Shown piece after piece: positions 11,341-23,614 of a DNA stretch of 64,000 bases. A model generated the notes under the pieces. It made no database searches and was not told the origin of the DNA. It saw only the letters and a list, made by a program, of their open reading frames with translations. The translations under genes were made by a program, and so were the position numbers. Where the stretch lies: assembly GCA_964016885.1 (NCBI GenBank), contig OZ024743.1, positions 75,851,240-75,915,239 on the forward strand, written 5' to 3'. Positions within the stretch are counted from its first letter, which is position 1; every line of letters starts with the position of its first letter. This DNA is from Eledone cirrhosa (taxonomy: Eukaryota > Mollusca > Cephalopoda > Octopoda > Eledonidae).

Positions 11341-14300
11341 CTATTGTATCATATATAGCTGGTGCTGTCTATTGTATTATATATAGCTGGTGAGGTCTAT
11401 TGTATTATATATAGCTAGTGAGGTCTATTGTATTATATATAGCTGGTGAGGTCTATTGTATTATATAAAGCTAGTGAGGTCTATTGTATTATATATAGCT
11501 GGAGAGGTCTATTGTATTATATATAGCTGGTGAGGTCTATTGTATTATATATAGCTAGTGAGGTCTATTGTATTATATATAGCTAGTGATGTCTATTGTA
11601 TTATATATAGCTGGTGAGGTCTATTGTATTATATATAGCTGGTGAGGTCTATTGTATTATATAAAGCTAGTGAGGTCTATTGTATTATATATAGCTAGTG
11701 AGGTCTATCTTCTTATATATAACTGGTGAGGTCTATTGTTTTATATATCGCTGGTGAAGTCTATTGTATTATATATAGCTAGTGAGGTCTATTGTATTAT
11801 ATATAGCTAGTGAGGTCTATTGTATTATATATACCTGGTGAGGTCTATTGTATTATATATAGCTAGTGAGGTTTATTGTATTATTTATAACTAGTGAGGT
11901 CTATTGTATTATATATACCTGGTGAATGTCTATTGTATTATATATAGCTAGTGAGGTCTATTGTATTATATATAGCTGGTGAGGTTTATTGTATTGTATA
12001 TAGCTGGTGAGGTCTATTGTATTATATATAGCTGGTGAGGTCTATTGTATTATATATAGCTGGTGAGGTCTATTGTATTATATATAGCTGGTGAGTTCTA
12101 TCTTATTATATATAACTGGTGAGGTCTATTGTTTTATATATCGCTGGTGAAGTCAATTGTATTATATATAGCTAGTGAGGTCTATTGTATTATATATAGC
12201 TAGTGAGGTCTATTGTATTATATATAGCTGGTGAGCTTTATTGTATTATATATGGCTAGTCATGTCTATTGTATTATATATAGCTGTTGAGGTCTATTGT
12301 ATTATATATAACTAGTGAGGTCTATTGTATTATATATAGCTGCTCTATTGTATTATATATAGCAGGTGAGGTCTATTGTATTATATATAGCTTGTGAGGT
12401 CTATTGTATTATATATAGCTGGTGAGGTCTATTGTATTATATAAAGCTAGTGAGGTCTATTGTATTATATATAGCTGGTGCTGTCTATTGTATTATATAT
12501 AGCTGGTGAGGTCTATTGTATTATATATAGCTAGAGAGGTCTATTGTATTATATATAGCTGATGAGGTCTATTGTATTATATAAAGCTAGTGAGATCTAT
12601 TGTATTATATATAGTTAGGTGATGTCTATTGTATCATATATAGCTGGTGCCGTCTATTGTATTATATATAGCTGGTGAGGTCTATTGTATTATATATAGC
12701 TAGTGAGGTCTATTGTATTATATATAGCTGGTGAGGTCTATTGTATTATATAAAGCTAGTGAGGTCTATTGTATTATATATAGCTGGTGAGGTCTATTGT
12801 ATTATATATAGCTGGTGAGGTCTATTGTATTATATATAGCTAGTGAGGTCTATTGTATTATATATAGCTAGTGATGTCTATTGTATTATATATAGCTGGT
12901 GAGGTCTATTGTATTATATATATCTGTTGAGGTCTATTGTATTATATATAGCTAGTGAGGTCTATTGTATTATATATAGCTAGTGAGGTCTATTGTATTA
13001 TATATAGCTGGTGAAGTCTATTGTATTATATATAGCTAGTGAGGTCTATTGTATTATATATAGCTGGTGAGCTCTATTGTATTATATATAGTTAGTGAGG
13101 TCTATTGTATTATATATAGCTAGTGAAGTCTATTGTATTATATATAGCTAGTGAGCTCTATTGTATTATATATAGTTAGTGAGGTCTATTGTATTATATA
13201 TAGCTAGTGAAGTCTATTGTATTATATATAGCTGGTGAGGTCTATTATATTATATATAGCTAGTGAGCTCTATTGTATTATATATAGTTAGTGAGGTCTA
13301 TTGTATTATATATAGCTATTGAAGTCTATTGTATTATATATAGCTAGTGAGCTCTATTGTATTATATATAGCTAGTGAGGTCTATTGTATTATATAAAGC
13401 TAGTGAGGTCTATTGTATTATATATAGCTAGTGAGGTCTATTGTATTATATATAGCTGGTGAAGTCTATTGTATTATATATAGCTGGTGAACTCTATTGT
13501 ATTATATATAGCTAGTGAGGTCTATTGTATTGTATATAGCTGGTGAGGTCTATTGTATTATATATAGCTGGTGAACTCTATTGTATTATATATAGCTAGT
13601 GAAGTCTATTGTATTGTATATAGCTAGTGAGGTCTATTGTATTATATATAGCTGGTGAAGTCTATTGTATTATATATAGCTAGTGAAGTCTATTGTATTA
13701 TATATAGCTGGTGAGGTCTATTGTATTATATATAGCTAGTGAGGTCTATTGTATTATATATAGCTGGTGAAGTCTATTGTATTATATATAGCTAGTGAAG
13801 TCTATTGTATTATATATAGCTGGTGAGGTCTATTGTATTATATATAGCTAGTGAGGTCTATTGTATTATATATAGCTGGTGAGGTCTATTGTATTATATA
13901 TAGCTAGTGAGGTCTATTGTATTATATATAGCTAGTGAACTCTATTGTATTATATATAGCTAATGAAGTCTATTGTATTATATATAGCTAGTGAGGTCTA
14001 TTGTATTACATATAGCTAGTGAGGTCTATTGTATTATATATAGCTAGTGAGGTCTATTGTATTATATATAGCTGGTGAAGTCTATTGAATTATATATAGC
14101 TAGTGAGCTCTATTGTATTATATATAGCTAGTGAGGTCTATTGTATTATATATAGCTAGTGAGGTCTATTGTATTATATAAAGCTAGTGAGGTCTATTGT
14201 ATTATATATAGCTAGTGAGGTCTATTGTATTATATATAGCTGGTGAAGTCTATTGAAATATATATAGCTAGTGAGGTCTATTGTATTATATATAGCTAGT

Positions 14301-17031
14301 GAGGTCTATTGTATTATATATAGCTGGTGAAGTCTATTATATAATATATAGCTAGTGAGGTCTATTGTATTATATATAGCTAGTGAGGTCTATTGTATTA
14401 TATATAGCTACTGAGGTCTATTGTATTATATATAGCTCGTGAGGTCTATTGTATTATATATAGCTAGAGAGGTCTATTGTATTATATATAGCTAGTGAGG
14501 TCTATTGTATTATATATAGCTGGTGATGTCTATTGTATTATATATAGCTGGTGAGGTCTATTGTATTATATATAGCTAGTGAGGTCTATTGTATTATATA
14601 TAGCTGGTGAGGTCTATTGTATTATATAAAGCTAGTGAGGTCTATTGTATTATATATAGCTAGTGAGGTCTATCTTCTTATATATAACTGGTGAGGTCTA
14701 TTGTTTTATATATCGCTGGTGAAGTCTATTGTATTATATATAGCTAGTGAGGTCTATTGTATTATATATAGCTAGTGAGGTCTATTGTATTATATATACC
14801 TGGTGAGGTCTATTGTATTATATATAGCTAGTGAGGTTTATTGTATTATATATAACTAGTGAGGTCTATTGTATTATATATACCTGGTGAATGTCTATTG
14901 TATTATATATAGCTAGTGAGGTCTATTGTATTATATATAGCTGGTGAGGTTTATTGTATTGTATATAGCTGGTGAGGTCTATTGTATTATATATAGCTGG
15001 TGAGGTCTATTGTATTATATATAGCTGGTGAGGTCTATTGTATTATATATAGCTGGTGAGTTCTATCTTATTATATATAACTGGTGAGGTCTATTGTTTT
15101 ATATATCGCTGGTGAAGTCAATTGTATTATATATAGCTAGTGAGGTCTATTGTATTATATATAGCTAGTGAGGTCTATTGTATTATATATAGCTGGTGAG
15201 GTCTATTGTATTATATATAGCTGGTGAGCTTTATTGTATTATATATGGCTAGTCATGTCTATTGTATTATATATAGCTGTTGAGGTCTATTGTATTATAT
15301 ATAACTAGTGAGGTCTATTGTATTATATATAGCTGCTCTATTGTATTATATATAGCAGGTGAGGTCTATTGTATTATATATAGCTTGTGAGGTCTATTGT
15401 ATTATATATAGCTGGTGAGGTCTATTGTATTATATAAAGCTAGTGAGGTCTATTGTATTATATATAGCTGGTGCTGTCTATTGTATTACATATAGCTGGT
15501 GAGGTCTATTGTATTATATATAGCTAGAGAGGTCTATTGTATTATATATAGCTGATGAGGTCTATTGTATTATATAAAGCTAGTGAGGTCTATTGTATTA
15601 TATATAGTTAGGTGATGTCTATTGTATCATATATAGCTGGTGCTGTCTATTGTATTATATATAGCTGGTGAGGTCTATTGTATTATATATAGCTAGTGAG
15701 GTCTATTGTATTATATATAGCTGGTGAGGTCTATTGTATTATATAAAGCTAGTGAGGTCTATTGTATTATATATAGCTGGTGAGGTCTATTGTATTATAT
15801 ATAGCTAGTGAGGTCTATTGTATTATATATAGCTAGTGATGTCTATTGTATTATATATAGCTGGTGAGGTCTATTGTATTATATATAGCTGTTGAGGTCT
15901 ATTGTATTATATATAGCTAGTGAGGTCTATTGTATTATATATAGCTAGTGAGGTCTATTGTATTATATATAGCTGGTGAAGTCTATTGTATTATATATAG
16001 CTAGTGAGGTCTATTGTATTATATATAGCTGGTGAGGTCTATAGTATTATATATAGCTGGTGAAGTCTATTGTATTATATATAGCTGGTGAGGTCCATTG
16101 TATTATATATAGCTGGTGAGGTCTATTGTATTATATATAGCTAGAGAGGTCTATTGTATTATATATAGCTAGTGAGGTCTATTGTATTATATATTTCTGG
16201 TCTATTGTATTATATATAACTGGTGAGGTCTATTGTATTATATATAGCTGGTGAAGTCTATTGTATTATATATAGCTAGTGAGGTCTATTGTATTATATA
16301 TAGCTGGTGAGGTCTATTGTATTATATATAGCTAGTGAGGTTTATCGTATTATATATAGCTAGAGAGGTCTATTGTATTATATATAGCTAGTGAGGTCTA
16401 TTGTATTATATATAGCTGGTGAGGTCTATTGTATTATATATAGCTGGTGAGGTCTATTGTATTATATATAGCTAGAGAGGTCTACTGTATTATATATAGC
16501 TGGTGAGGTCTATTGTATTATATATAGCTGGTGAGGTCTATTGTATTATATATAGCTAGAGAGGTCTATTGTATTATATATAGCTAGTGAGGTCTATTGT
16601 ATTATATATTTCTGGTTTATTGTATTATATATAACTGGTGAGGTCTATTGTATTATATATAGCTGGTGAAGTCTATTGTATTATATATAGCTGGTGAGGT
16701 CTATTGTATTATATATAGCTGGTGAGGTCTATTGTATTATATATAGCTGGTGAAGTCTATTGTATTATATATTGCTGGTGAGGTATATTGTATTATATAT
16801 TGCTGGTGAGGTCTTTTGTATTATAAATAGCTAGTGAGGTCTATTGTATTATATATAGCTGGTGAGGTCTATTGTATTATATATAGCTAGTGAGGTCTAC
16901 TGTATTATATATAGCTAGTGAGGTCTATTGTATTATATATAGCTATTGAGGTCTATTGTATTATATATTGCTGGTGATGTCTATTGTATTATATATAACT
17001 GGTGAGGTCTATTGTATTATATATTGCTGGT
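11341..17031 (+). repeat. 5.7-kb tandem superrepeat, copy 2 (5,691 bp)
   Basis: This is colinear with 5622-11340 to its end at the TGCTGGTCTATTG monomer (17025). The offset drops from 5,719 to 5,691 because one whole monomer is missing near 12209-12236. The few substitutions I noticed include GGTGCCGTC near 12647 (copy 1 has GGTGCTGTC) and GCTATTGAAG near 13314 (copy 1 has GCTAGTGAAG). Near-identity over 5.7 kb implies a recent event or an assembly duplication. Confidence 0.85.
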
Positions 17032-17578
17032 CTATTGTATTATATATAGCTGGTGAAGTCTATTGTATTATATATAGCTGGTGAGGTCTATTGTATTATA
17101 TATAGCTGGTGAAGTCTATTGTATTATATATAGCTGGTGAAGTCTGTTGTATTATATATAGCTGGTGAGGTCTATTGTATTATGTATAGCTAGTGAGGTC
17201 TATTGTATTATATATAGCTGCAGGTCTATTGTATTATATATAACTAGTGAGGTCAATTGTATTATATATAGCTGCTCTATTGTATTATATATAGCTGGTA
17301 AAGTCTATTGTATTATATATAGCTGGTGTGGTCTATTGTATTATATATAGCTAGTGAAGTCTATTGTATTATATATAGCTGGTGAGGCCTATTGTATTAT
17401 ATAAAGCTAGTGATGTCTATTTTATTATATATAGCTGGTGAGGTCTATTGTATTATATATAGTTAGGTGAGGTCTATTATATTATATATAGCTAGTGAGG
17501 TCTATTGTATTATATATAACTAGTGAGGTCTATTGTATTATATATAGCTGTTGAGGTCTATTGTATTATATATAGCTA
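17032..17578 (+). repeat. junction zone with several short monomers
   Basis: This stretch contains an unusual cluster of length variants: a monomer with GCTGCAGGTC (about 17217), a 23-bp GCTGCTCTATTG monomer (about 17271) and a 29-bp TAGTTAGGTGAGG monomer (about 17461). The same cluster recurs near 28140 and 33216. The frame shifts remove stop codons locally and create a 61-codon open frame that starts with GTG, not ATG. It is not a gene. Confidence 0.7.
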
Positions 17579-19300
17579 GTGAGGTCTATTGAATTATATA
17601 TAGCTGGTGCGGTGTATTGTATTATATATAGTTAGGTGAGCTCTATTGTATTATATATGGCTAGTCATGTCTATTGTATCATATATAGCTGGTGAGGTCT
17701 ATTATATTATATATAGCTAGTGAGGTCTATTGTATTATATATAACTAGTGAGGTCTATTGTATTATATATAGCTGTTGAGGTCTATTGTATTATATATAA
17801 CTGGTGAGGTCTATTGTATTATATATAGCTGCTCTATTGTATTATATATAGCTGGTGAGGTCTATTGTATTATATATAGCTGTTGAGGTCTATTGTATTA
17901 TATATAACTAGTGAGGTCTATTGTATTATATATAGCTGCTCTATTGTATTATATATAGCTAGTGAGGTCTATTGTATTATATATAGCTAGTGAGGTCTAT
18001 TGTATTATATATAGCTGGTGAGGTCTATTTTATTATATATAGCTAGTGCGGTCTATTGTATTATATATAGCTAGTGAGGTCTATTGTATTATATATAGCT
18101 GGTGAAGTCTATTGTATTATATATAGCTGGTGAGGTCTCATGTATTATATATAGCTGGTGAAGTCTATTGTATTATATATAGCTGGTGAGGTCTCTTGTA
18201 TTATATATAGCTGCTCTATTGTATTATATATAGCTAGTGAGGTCTATTGTATTATATATAGCTAGTGAGGTCTATTGTATCATATATAGCTGGTGAGTTC
18301 TATTGTATTATATATAGCTAGTGAGGTCTATTTTATTATATATAGCTAGTGCGGTCTATTGTATTATATATAGCTGGTCAGGTCTATTTTATTATATATA
18401 GCTGGTGCGGTCTATTGAATTATATATAGCTAGTGATGACTATTGTATTATATATAGCTAGTGAGGTCTATTGTATCATATATAGCTGGTGAGGTCTATT
18501 GTATTATATATAGCTAGTGAGGTCTATTTTATTATATATAGCTAGTGCGGTCTATTGTATTATATATAGCTAGTCAGGTCTATTGTATTATATATAGCTG
18601 GTGAAATCTATTGAATTATATATAGCTGGTGAGGTCTCTTGTATTATATATAGCTGGTGAAGTCTATTGTAATATATATAGCTGGTGAGGTCTCTTGTAT
18701 TATATATAGCTGGTGAGGTCTATTGTATTATATATTGCTGGTGAGGTCTATTGTATTATATATAGCTAGTGAGGTCTATTGTATTATATATAGCTGGTGA
18801 AGTCTATTGTATTATATATAGCTGGTGAGGCCTCTTGTATTATATATAGCTGGTGAAGTCTATTGTATTATATATAACTAGTGAGGGCTATTGTATTATA
18901 TATGGCTAGTCATGTCTATTGTATTATATATAGCTAGTGAGGTCTATTGTATTATATATAGCTGGTGAGGTCTCTTGTATTATATATAGCTGGTGAGGTC
19001 TATTGTATTATATATAGCTAGTGAGGGCTATTGTATTATATATGGCTAGTCATGTCTATTGTATTATATATAGCTAGTGAGGTCTATCGTATTATATAAA
19101 GCCAGTGAGGCCTATTTTATTTTATATAGCTAGTGAGGTCTATTGTATTATATATATCTGGTGAGGTCTATTGTATTATATATAGCTAGTGAGGTCTATT
19201 GTATTATATATAGCTAGTGAGGTCTATTGTATTATATATAGCTGGTGAGCTCTATTGTATTATATATAGCTAGAGAGGTCTATTGTATTATATATAGCTG
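17579..19300 (+). repeat. 1,722-bp tandem superrepeat, copy 1
   Basis: The block begins with GTGAGGTCTATTGAATT and GCGGTGTATT (17609). It carries many GTGCGG, CTATTTTATT, TCTCTTG, ATCATATA and GTCATGTC variants. The GCGGTGTATT marker returns at 19331, and the GTCTATCGTATT monomer (C at 19088) returns at 20810, both 1,722 bp on. This is the first appearance in the window of abundant GTGCGG and TCTCTTG monomers. Confidence 0.8.
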
Positions 19301-21022
19301 GTGAGGTCTATTGAATTATATATAGCTGGTGCGGTGTATTGTATTATATATAGTTAGGTGAGCTCTATTGTATTATATATGGCTAGTCATGTCTATTGTA
19401 TCATATATAGCTGGTGAGGTCTATTATATTATATATAGCTAGTGAGGTCTATTGTATTATATATAACTAGTGAGGTCTATTGTATTATATATAGCTGTTG
19501 AGGTCTATTGTATTATATATAACTGGTGAGGTCTATTGTATTATATATAGCTGCTCTATTGTATTATATATAGCTGGTGAGGTCTATTGTATTATATATA
19601 GCTGTTGAGGTCTATTGTATTATATATAACTAGTGAGGTCTATTGTATTATATATAGCTGCTCTATTGTATTATATATAGCTAGTGAGGTCTATTGTATT
19701 ATATATAGCTAGTGAGGTCTATTGTATTATATATAGCTGGTGAGGTCTATTTTATTATATATAGCTAGTGCGGTCTCTTGTATTATATATAGCTAGTGAG
19801 GTCTATTGTATTATATATAGCTGGTGAAGTCTATTGTATTATATATAGCTGGTTAGGTCTCTTGTATTATATATAGCTGGTGAAGTCTATTGTATTATAT
19901 ATAGCTGGTGAGGTCTCTTGTATTATATATAGCTGCTCTATTGTATTATATATAGCTAGTGAGGTGTATTGTATTATATATAGCTAGTGAGGTCTATTGT
20001 ATCATATATAGCTGGTGAGGTCTATTGTATTATATATAGCTAGTGAGGTCTATTTTATTATATATAGCTAGTGCGGTCTATTGTATTATATATAGCTGGT
20101 CAGGTCTATTTTATTATATATAGCTGGTGCGGTCTATTGAATTATATATAGCTAGTGATGACTATTTTATTATATATAGCTAGTGAGGTCTATTGTATCA
20201 TATATAGCTGGTGAGGTCTATTGTATTATATATAGCTAGTGAGGTCTATTTTATTATATATAGCTAGTGCGGTCTATTGTATTATATATAGCTAGTGAGG
20301 TCTATTGTATTATATATAGCTGGTGAAATCTATTGAATTATATATAGCTGGTGAGGTCTCTTGTATTATATATAGCTGGTGAAGGCTATTGTAATATATA
20401 TAGCTGGTGAGGTCCCTTGTATTATATATAGCTGGTGAGGTCTATTGTATTATATATAGCTGGTGAGGTCTATTGTATTATATATAGCTAGTGAGGTCTA
20501 TTGTATTATATATAGCTGGTGAAGTCTATTGTATTATATATAGCTGGTGAGGCCTCTTGTATTATATATAGCTGGTGAAGTCTATTGTATTATATATAAC
20601 TAGTGAGGGCTATTGTATTATATATGGCTAGTCATGTCTATTGTATTATATATAGCTAGTGAGGTCTATTGTATTATATATAGCTGGTGAGGTCTCTTGT
20701 ATTATATATAGCTGGTGAGGTCTATTGTATTATATATAGCTAGTGAGGGCTATTGTATTATATATGGCTAGTCATGTCTATTGTATTATATATAGCTAGT
20801 GAGGTCTATCGTATTATATAAAGCCAGTGAGGTCTATTTTATTTTATATAGCTAGTGAGGTCTATTGTATTATATATATCTGGTGAGGTCTATTGTATTA
20901 TATATAGCTAGTGAGGTCTATTGTATTATATATAGCTAGTGAGGTCTATTGTATTATATATAGCTGGTGAGCTCTATTGTATTATATATAGCTAGAGAGG
21001 TCTATTGTATTATATATAGCTG
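19301..21022 (+). repeat. 1,722-bp tandem superrepeat, copy 2
   Basis: This follows copy 1 head to tail with the same order of variants. Differences include GTGAAGGCTATTG and GGTCCCTTG near 20380-20416, where copy 1 has GTGAAGTC and GGTCTCTTG, and GAGGTCTATTTT near 20828, where copy 1 has GAGGCCTATTTT. It ends at about 21022, where copy 1 continued with TTGAATT but this copy continues with TTGTATT. Confidence 0.8.
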
Positions 21023-23614
21023 GTGAGGTCTATTGTATTATATATAGCTAGTGAGGTCTATTGTATTATATATAGCTAGTGAGGTCTATTGTATTATATA
21101 TAGCTGGTGAGCTCTATTGTATTATATATAGCTAGAGAGGTCTATTGTATTATATATAGCTAGTGAGGTCTATTGTATTATATATAGCTAGTGAGGTCTA
21201 TTGAATTATATATAGCTAGTGAGGTCTATTGTATTATATATAGCTAGTGAGGTCTATTGTATTATATATAGCTAGTGAGGTCTATTGTATTATATATAGC
21301 TAGTGAGGTCTATTGTATTATATATAGCTGGTGAAGTCTATTGTATTATATATAGCTGGTGAGGTCTATTGTATTATATATAGCTGGTGAGGTCTTTTTT
21401 ATTATATATAGCTGGTGCGGTCTATTTAATTATATATAGCTAGTGATGACTATTGTATTATATATAGCTAGTGAGGTCTATTGTATTTTATATAGCTGGT
21501 GCGGTCTATTGTATTATATACAGTTAGGTGAGGTCTATTGTATCATATATAGCTAGTGAGGTCTATTTTATTATATATAGCTAGTGAAGTCTATTGTATT
21601 ATATATAGCTAGTGAGGTCTATTGTATTATATATAGCTGGTGAGGTCTATTGTATTATATATAGCTGGTGAAGTCTATTGTATTATATATAGCTGGTGAG
21701 GTCTATTGTATTATATATAGATAGTGAGGTCTATTGTATTATATATAGCTAGAGAGGTCTATTGTATTATATATAGCTGGTGAGGTCTTTTGTATTATAT
21801 ATAGCTAGTGAGGTCTATTGTATTATATATAGCTGGTGAGCTCTATTGTATTATATATAGCTGGTGAGGTCTATTGAATTATATATAGCTGGTGCGGTCT
21901 ATTGTATTATATATAGTTAGGTGAGCTCTATTGTATTATATATGGCTAGTCATGTCTATTGTATCATATATAGCTGGTGAGGTCTATTGTATTATATATA
22001 GCTGCTCCATTGTATTATATATAGCTGGTGAGGTCTATTGTATTATATATAGCTGTTGAGGTCTATTGTATTATATATAACTAGTGAGGTCTATTGTATT
22101 ATATATAGCTGCTCTATTGTATTATATATAGCTAGTGAGGTCTATTGTATTATATATAGCTAGTGAGGTCTATTGTATTATATATAGCTGGTGAGGTCTA
22201 TTTTATTATATATAGCTGGTGCGGTCTATTGAATTATATATAGCTGGTGAGGTCTATTGTATTATATATAGCTAGTGATGACTATTGTATTATATATAGC
22301 TAGTGAAGTCTATTGTATCATATATAGCTGGTGAGGTCTATTGTATTATATATAGCTAGTGAGGTCTATTTTATTATATATAGATAGTGCGGTCTATTGT
22401 ATTATATATAGCTAGTGAGGTCTATTGTATTATATATAGCTGGTGAGGTCTATTGTATTATATATAGCTGGTGAAGTCTATTGTATTATATATAGCTGGT
22501 GAGGTCTCTTGTATTATATATAGCTGGTGAGGTCTATTGTATTATATATAGCTAGTGAGGTCTATTGGATTATATATAGCTGGTGAGGTCTATTGTATTA
22601 TATATAGCTAGTGAGGGCTATTGTATTATATATGGCTAGTCATGTCTATTGTATTATATATACCTGGTGAGGTCTATTGTATTATATATAGCTAGTGAGG
22701 TCTATTGTATTATATATAGCTAGTGAGGTCTATTGTATTATATAAAGCCAGTGAGGTCTATTTTATTATATATAGCTAGTGAGGTCTATTGTATTATATA
22801 TATCTGGTGAGGTCTATTGTATTATATATAGCTAGTGAGGTCTATTGTATTATATATATCTGGTGAGGTCTATTGTATTATATATAGCTGGTGAGGTCTC
22901 TTGTATTATATATAGCTAGTGAGGTCTATTGTATTATATATAGCTGGTGAGGTCTATTGTATTATATATATCTGGTGAAGTTTATCGTATGATATATAGC
23001 TGGTGAGGTCTATTGTATTATATACAGCTGGTGACGTCTATTGTATTATATATAGCTAGTGAGGTCCATTGTATTATATATAGCTGGTGAGGTCTATTGT
23101 ATTATATATAGCTGGTGAAGTCTATTGTATTATATATAACTAGTGAGGGCTATTGTATTATATATGGCTAGTCATGTCTATTGTATTATATATAGCTAGT
23201 GAGGTCTATTGTATTATATATAGCTGGTGAGGTCTCTTGTATTATATATAGCTGGTGAGGTCTATTGTATTATATATAGCTAGTGAGGGCTATTGTATTA
23301 TATATGGCTAGTCATGTCTATTGTATTATATATAGCTGGTGAGCTCTATTGTATTATATATAGCTAGAGAGGTCTATTGTATTATATATAGCTGGTGAGG
23401 TCTATTGTATTATATACAGCTAGTGAGGTCTATTGTATTATATATAGCTAGTGAGGTCTATTGTATTATATATAGCTAGTGAGGTCTATCGTATTATATA
23501 TAACTAGTGAGCTCTATTGTATTATATATAGCTAGTGAGGTCTATTGTATTATATATAGCTGGTGAAGTCTATTGTATTATATATAGCTGGTGAGGTCTA
23601 TTGTATTATATATA
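21023..23614 (+). repeat. mosaic satellite segment
   Basis: Only 28-bp satellite is present. It contains the first TATACAGTTAGGTG cassette of the window (C at 21531), a GTCTTTTTTATT monomer near 21392, a TATTGGATTA monomer near 22565, and GTTTATCGTATGATATA near 22981. Similar marker strings recur at 35.9-37.1, 41.6-42.0 and 53.5-53.9 kb, so it shares ancestry with those segments. I could not define a single clean unit. Confidence 0.7.

Noticed and set aside
17165..17350. 61-codon plus-strand open frame within the satellite
   Set aside because: It starts at GTG, translates only the repeat (runs of CIIYS and IVLYI), and exists because two or three short monomers shift frame past the stop codons. 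It is satellite, not a gene.
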